A stretch of 64,000 bases of DNA from Clostridiales bacterium (GTDB lineage: Bacteria; Bacillota; Clostridia; Lachnospirales; Lachnospiraceae). Positions 61,656 through 64,000 of this stretch are shown here, in pieces. A program made the position numbers and the translations under genes. The notes below the pieces were generated by a model that saw only the letters and a list, made by a program, of their open reading frames with translations, was not told the DNA's origin and ran no database searches. The stretch covers positions 50,235 through 114,234 of the forward strand of contig JAJBVD010000035.1 of assembly GCA_020859985.1 (NCBI GenBank), given 5' to 3'. The stretch's first letter is position 1. The number at the start of each line of letters is the position of its first letter.

Positions 61656-64000
61656 ATGAAGAAGCGACTAATGGCGTTAGTATTATCAGTGATATTAGTG
61701 TTTTCTAACATCTGTGTTTATGTGGAAGATGATGTGGATTCTGTAATCATTGAAGAAGATGTGTTGTCAGATATTGCCGTTGAAACAGAAATATCGGCGG
61801 AAACAGAGCTCCTTGATGGTCCTAATAAGGAAAGTATCTTAAGCATTGAAGACATTTCTGTTGCTTCGATTGAGGAAATAGAAGAGCCTGCGCTTACAGC
61901 GGATACAGATGAAGATGTTGTTGAGAGCGGAAGCTGTGGCGATGACCTTACCTGGATTTTGGATGGCTCCGGGACACTTACGATTAGCGGAACGGGAAAA
62001 ATGACCAGTTATTCAACCTCAAGTGTGGCACCATGGTACAGCAATCGACTTTCCATTACAAATGTTAATATAGAATCAGGAGTTCAAAGTATTGGCTCAT
62101 ATGCATTCTATGGATGTATCTATCTGCAGGATATTTCAATACCAGATAGTGTCAGCCTTATTGATGAATATGCTTTTTATAGTTGTAGTAAACTGCAGAG
62201 TATAACATTGCCAGATGGAGTAACAACCATTGGGAGTTATGCGTTTTATGACTGCAGTAGCTTGATCGATATTACGTTACCGGATGGAATCAAGTCTATC
62301 AAATACTATGCATTCCGTGGTTGCAGCAGTTTGACTGCTATAACATTGCCGAGTGGAATTACAAGCATAGCAAGCGGTGCATTTTATGGATGCAGCAGTT
62401 TGAGCGCTATAACAATACCGCAGGGAATAACAAATATTGATTCCTATGCATTTTATGGCTGCAGTAATTTGAACGCTATAACATTGCCAGATGGAATTAC
62501 ATATATTGGTTTTAATGCATTCCAAAATTGCAGTAGCTTGGAATACATTAAGATTCCTGATGGTGTTACAAGTATAGAATCTGGTACTTTTAGTGCTTGT
62601 AGTGAATTGGGAAAAGTTGATTTGCCAGATAGTCTTTTGGCCATAAAAAATACGGCTTTTGCAAATTGTAGTTCTCTTAGCAGCATAACATTACCAGATG
62701 GAATTTCATCTATAGGTACATATGCATTTCTAAATTGTAGCAGTTTGACTAATATAGTATTACCTGAAGGGATATCGTCTATAGAATCAAGCACATTTCA
62801 AGGTTGTAGCAACTTGATTAGTATTACATTACCTGAAGGAATATCATCTATAGGAGAAAGGGCATTTTATAACTGTAGTAGTTTAAGAAGCATAACATTA
62901 CCAGACGGAACATCATCTATAGGGGCGTATGCATTTTACAACTGTAGCAATTTGTCTAGTGTAACGTTGCCAGATGAAGTGTCTTCTATAGGGGAATGGA
63001 CATTCTATGGCTGTAGTAGCTTAGCGAGTATAACGTTACCAGAAGAAATAACATCTATAGGAACATATTCGTTTTATGGGTGTAGTAGCTTAATCAGCTT
63101 AACATTACCAGACGGAATATCATCTATAGGAGAAAGGGCATTTTACAACTGCAGCGGCTTAACAAGTTTATGTTTTCCTGAAAACATTCCGTCTTTAGAC
63201 GCAAAAGCATTTTGCAATTGCAGCAAATTAAAAAATATATATTATTCCGGTTCTATTGAACAATGGAATTCTTATGCAACAGCTATAGACGACTCTGTAA
63301 TGAGCAATTCCAGTAACTTGAATATTTATTGTTCGGTCGTAACTGATCTTTCTTCTTACGAATACACTTATTCTGCAGTTTCCCTGCCATATGATGGCAC
63401 AGAACAGGAGCAGGAAATTTATATTTCAGATGGTACGACAGTACTTTGTCTGGATAAAGATTATACGGTTTCTTATAGTAATAACATAAATGTAGGAACG
63501 GCATCTTTTACGATAACAGGTATTGGTAATTATTGTGGATCAATTACGGATTACTTTACAATAACAAAGGGATATCAAACGGTAGAAGCTTCTTCAAATG
63601 GACCAATTGCAGTAGGCTCCACGTCTCAGATTACGGGGACTGGAATTGGGACAATGACATATAAATCGAACGATACTTCTATAGCTACGGTAGACAGCAA
63701 CGGAGTAATATATGGTGTAAATGTTGGTTCGACAACGATTGCTGTTTATTTTTCAGGAGATGATACGTATTCTGCAGAAGCTACTCTTATAAATGTTACA
63801 GTTGTAAAAGCAGACCAGAGTGTTACAGCCAGTCCTAAGGTTTCATCTATAAAAATAGGCGATACAACTCAGATTAGTGCGGAGGGAATCGGAGACATCA
63901 CATTTAGCTCTAATAATACATCGGTTGCAACTGTAGATGAAAATGGTGTCGTGACGGGCGTAGGAACAGGAACCGCAACCATTACGGTATCAGCCGCAGG
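61656..64000 (+). CDS. BspA-like leucine-rich-repeat surface protein with Ig-like domains (3' end outside window)
   Basis: The frame is open from ATG 61656 (after GTGGAGG) to the window end: 781 full codons and no stop. There is a signal peptide (about 1-23), an acidic segment, and an N-terminal BspA-type module (LTWILDGSGTLTISGTGKM, about 95-130). Then come 17 LRR_5 repeats of 23 residues (69 bp) with the theme GCSSLxxITLPDGITSIGxYAFY (about 140-530). After a spacer (YSGSIEQWNSY...) follow at least two bacterial Ig-like (Big_2) domains (about 640-780). The gene is AT-rich compared with the core genes. Such proteins sit on the cell surface and may bind host or bacterial ligands. The anchor lies beyond the edge. 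Confidence 0.9.
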   Translation, partial: MKKRLMALVLSVILVFSNICVYVEDDVDSVIIEEDVLSDIAVETEISAETELLDGPNKESILSIEDISVASIEEIEEPALTADTDEDVVESGSCGDDLTWILDGSGTLTISGTGKMTSYSTSSVAPWYSNRLSITNVNIESGVQSIGSYAFYGCIYLQDISIPDSVSLIDEYAFYSCSKLQSITLPDGVTTIGSYAFYDCSSLIDITLPDGIKSIKYYAFRGCSSLTAITLPSGITSIASGAFYGCSSLSAITIPQGITNIDSYAFYGCSNLNAITLPDGITYIGFNAFQNCSSLEYIKIPDGVTSIESGTFSACSELGKVDLPDSLLAIKNTAFANCSSLSSITLPDGISSIGTYAFLNCSSLTNIVLPEGISSIESSTFQGCSNLISITLPEGISSIGERAFYNCSSLRSITLPDGTSSIGAYAFYNCSNLSSVTLPDEVSSIGEWTFYGCSSLASITLPEEITSIGTYSFYGCSSLISLTLPDGISSIGERAFYNCSGLTSLCFPENIPSLDAKAFCNCSKLKNIYYSGSIEQWNSYATAIDDSVMSNSSNLNIYCSVVTDLSSYEYTYSAVSLPYDGTEQEQEIYISDGTTVLCLDKDYTVSYSNNINVGTASFTITGIGNYCGSITDYFTITKGYQTVEASSNGPIAVGSTSQITGTGIGTMTYKSNDTSIATVDSNGVIYGVNVGSTTIAVYFSGDDTYSAEATLINVTVVKADQSVTASPKVSSIKIGDTTQISAEGIGDITFSSNNTSVATVDENGVVTGVGTGTATITVSAA
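61950..63270 (+). repeat. 69-bp coding repeats of the LRR_5 array
   Basis: Seventeen in-frame units with conserved cysteine (xxCSxL). The later units share near-identical runs such as TCATCTATAGGAGAAAGGGC, which points to recent duplication. Confidence 0.85.

Noticed and set aside
1..64000. tRNA, rRNA, tmRNA genes, insertion sequences or prophage genes
   Set aside because: No tRNA-like T-arm/acceptor pattern, rRNA segment, IS-type transposase or phage structural gene was recognised; the Rpn-type nuclease is the only mobile-like gene.

Overview
The window reads as a chromosomal segment of a Gram-positive gut-type clostridium, most likely family Lachnospiraceae. This is inferred from gene content and order, with no database search. 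Supporting signs are strong AGGAGG-type ribosome binding sites, frequent TTG starts, HemZ, a long (p)ppGpp synthetase/hydrolase, a MetA with the acetyl-CoA-type residue, a czcD (NiCo) riboswitch, a BspA-like leucine-rich-repeat surface protein, and ABC importers lacking their own ATPase. Most of the window is dense core genome at roughly 50% G+C. The last 4 kb, and one gene near 52 kb, are clearly more AT-rich and look accessory.

Layout. 1-2.4 kb: end of a pseudouridine synthase gene and ligA. 2.4-7.1 kb: metA and the purine genes purE-purM-purN-purD (purC lies apart at 43.6 kb). 7.1-13.1 kb: a cadherin-like membrane protein, a GntR regulator, clpC, a small unknown protein and radA. 13.1-16.4 kb: a multi-hairpin intergenic element, an orphan BlaI-type repressor, an LCP-family cell-wall ligase and two unknown genes. 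16.5-25.8 kb: cstA broken by an in-frame amber codon, apt, relA, a metallo-hydrolase, hemZ, an HD-GYP protein and hisS. 25.9-28.8 kb: a DUF1294 fusion protein and glyA. 29-35.7 kb: a four-gene MacAB-like ABC system with two membrane-anchored adaptors, one enlarged to 952 residues. 36-41.6 kb: rpsB, tsf, an NADH pyrophosphatase, fabH and a riboswitch-controlled cation exporter. 41.8-43.3 kb: an ECF substrate-binding subunit and a UPF0340 protein. 43.5-50.7 kb: purC, a large KaiC-like/PEP-synthase-like protein, and proB-proA-proC. 50.8-55.7 kb: a Gly-rich protein, a DUF4143 ATPase, pepT and a MATE exporter. 56-60 kb: a sugar-type ABC importer ending in a HAD phosphatase. 60-64 kb: an Rpn-type nuclease, a small XRE regulator and a BspA-like protein that runs off the window.

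The most noteworthy signals are these: (1) a czcD/NiCo riboswitch whose 3' aptamer strand is shared with a terminator stem; (2) a family of dispersed palindromic elements with GTAAC...GTTAC-type ends in at least eight intergenic sites, including a 143-bp multi-hairpin copy between rpsB and tsf; (3) the amber codon in cstA; (4) the two-adaptor ABC system; (5) an 872-residue fusion of a degenerate KaiC-like module with a PEP-synthase ATP-grasp-like domain; (6) a cluster of proteins with acidic or low-complexity insertions (ProA, LCP, both adaptors). No CRISPR array, tRNA, rRNA, prophage or insertion sequence was seen.
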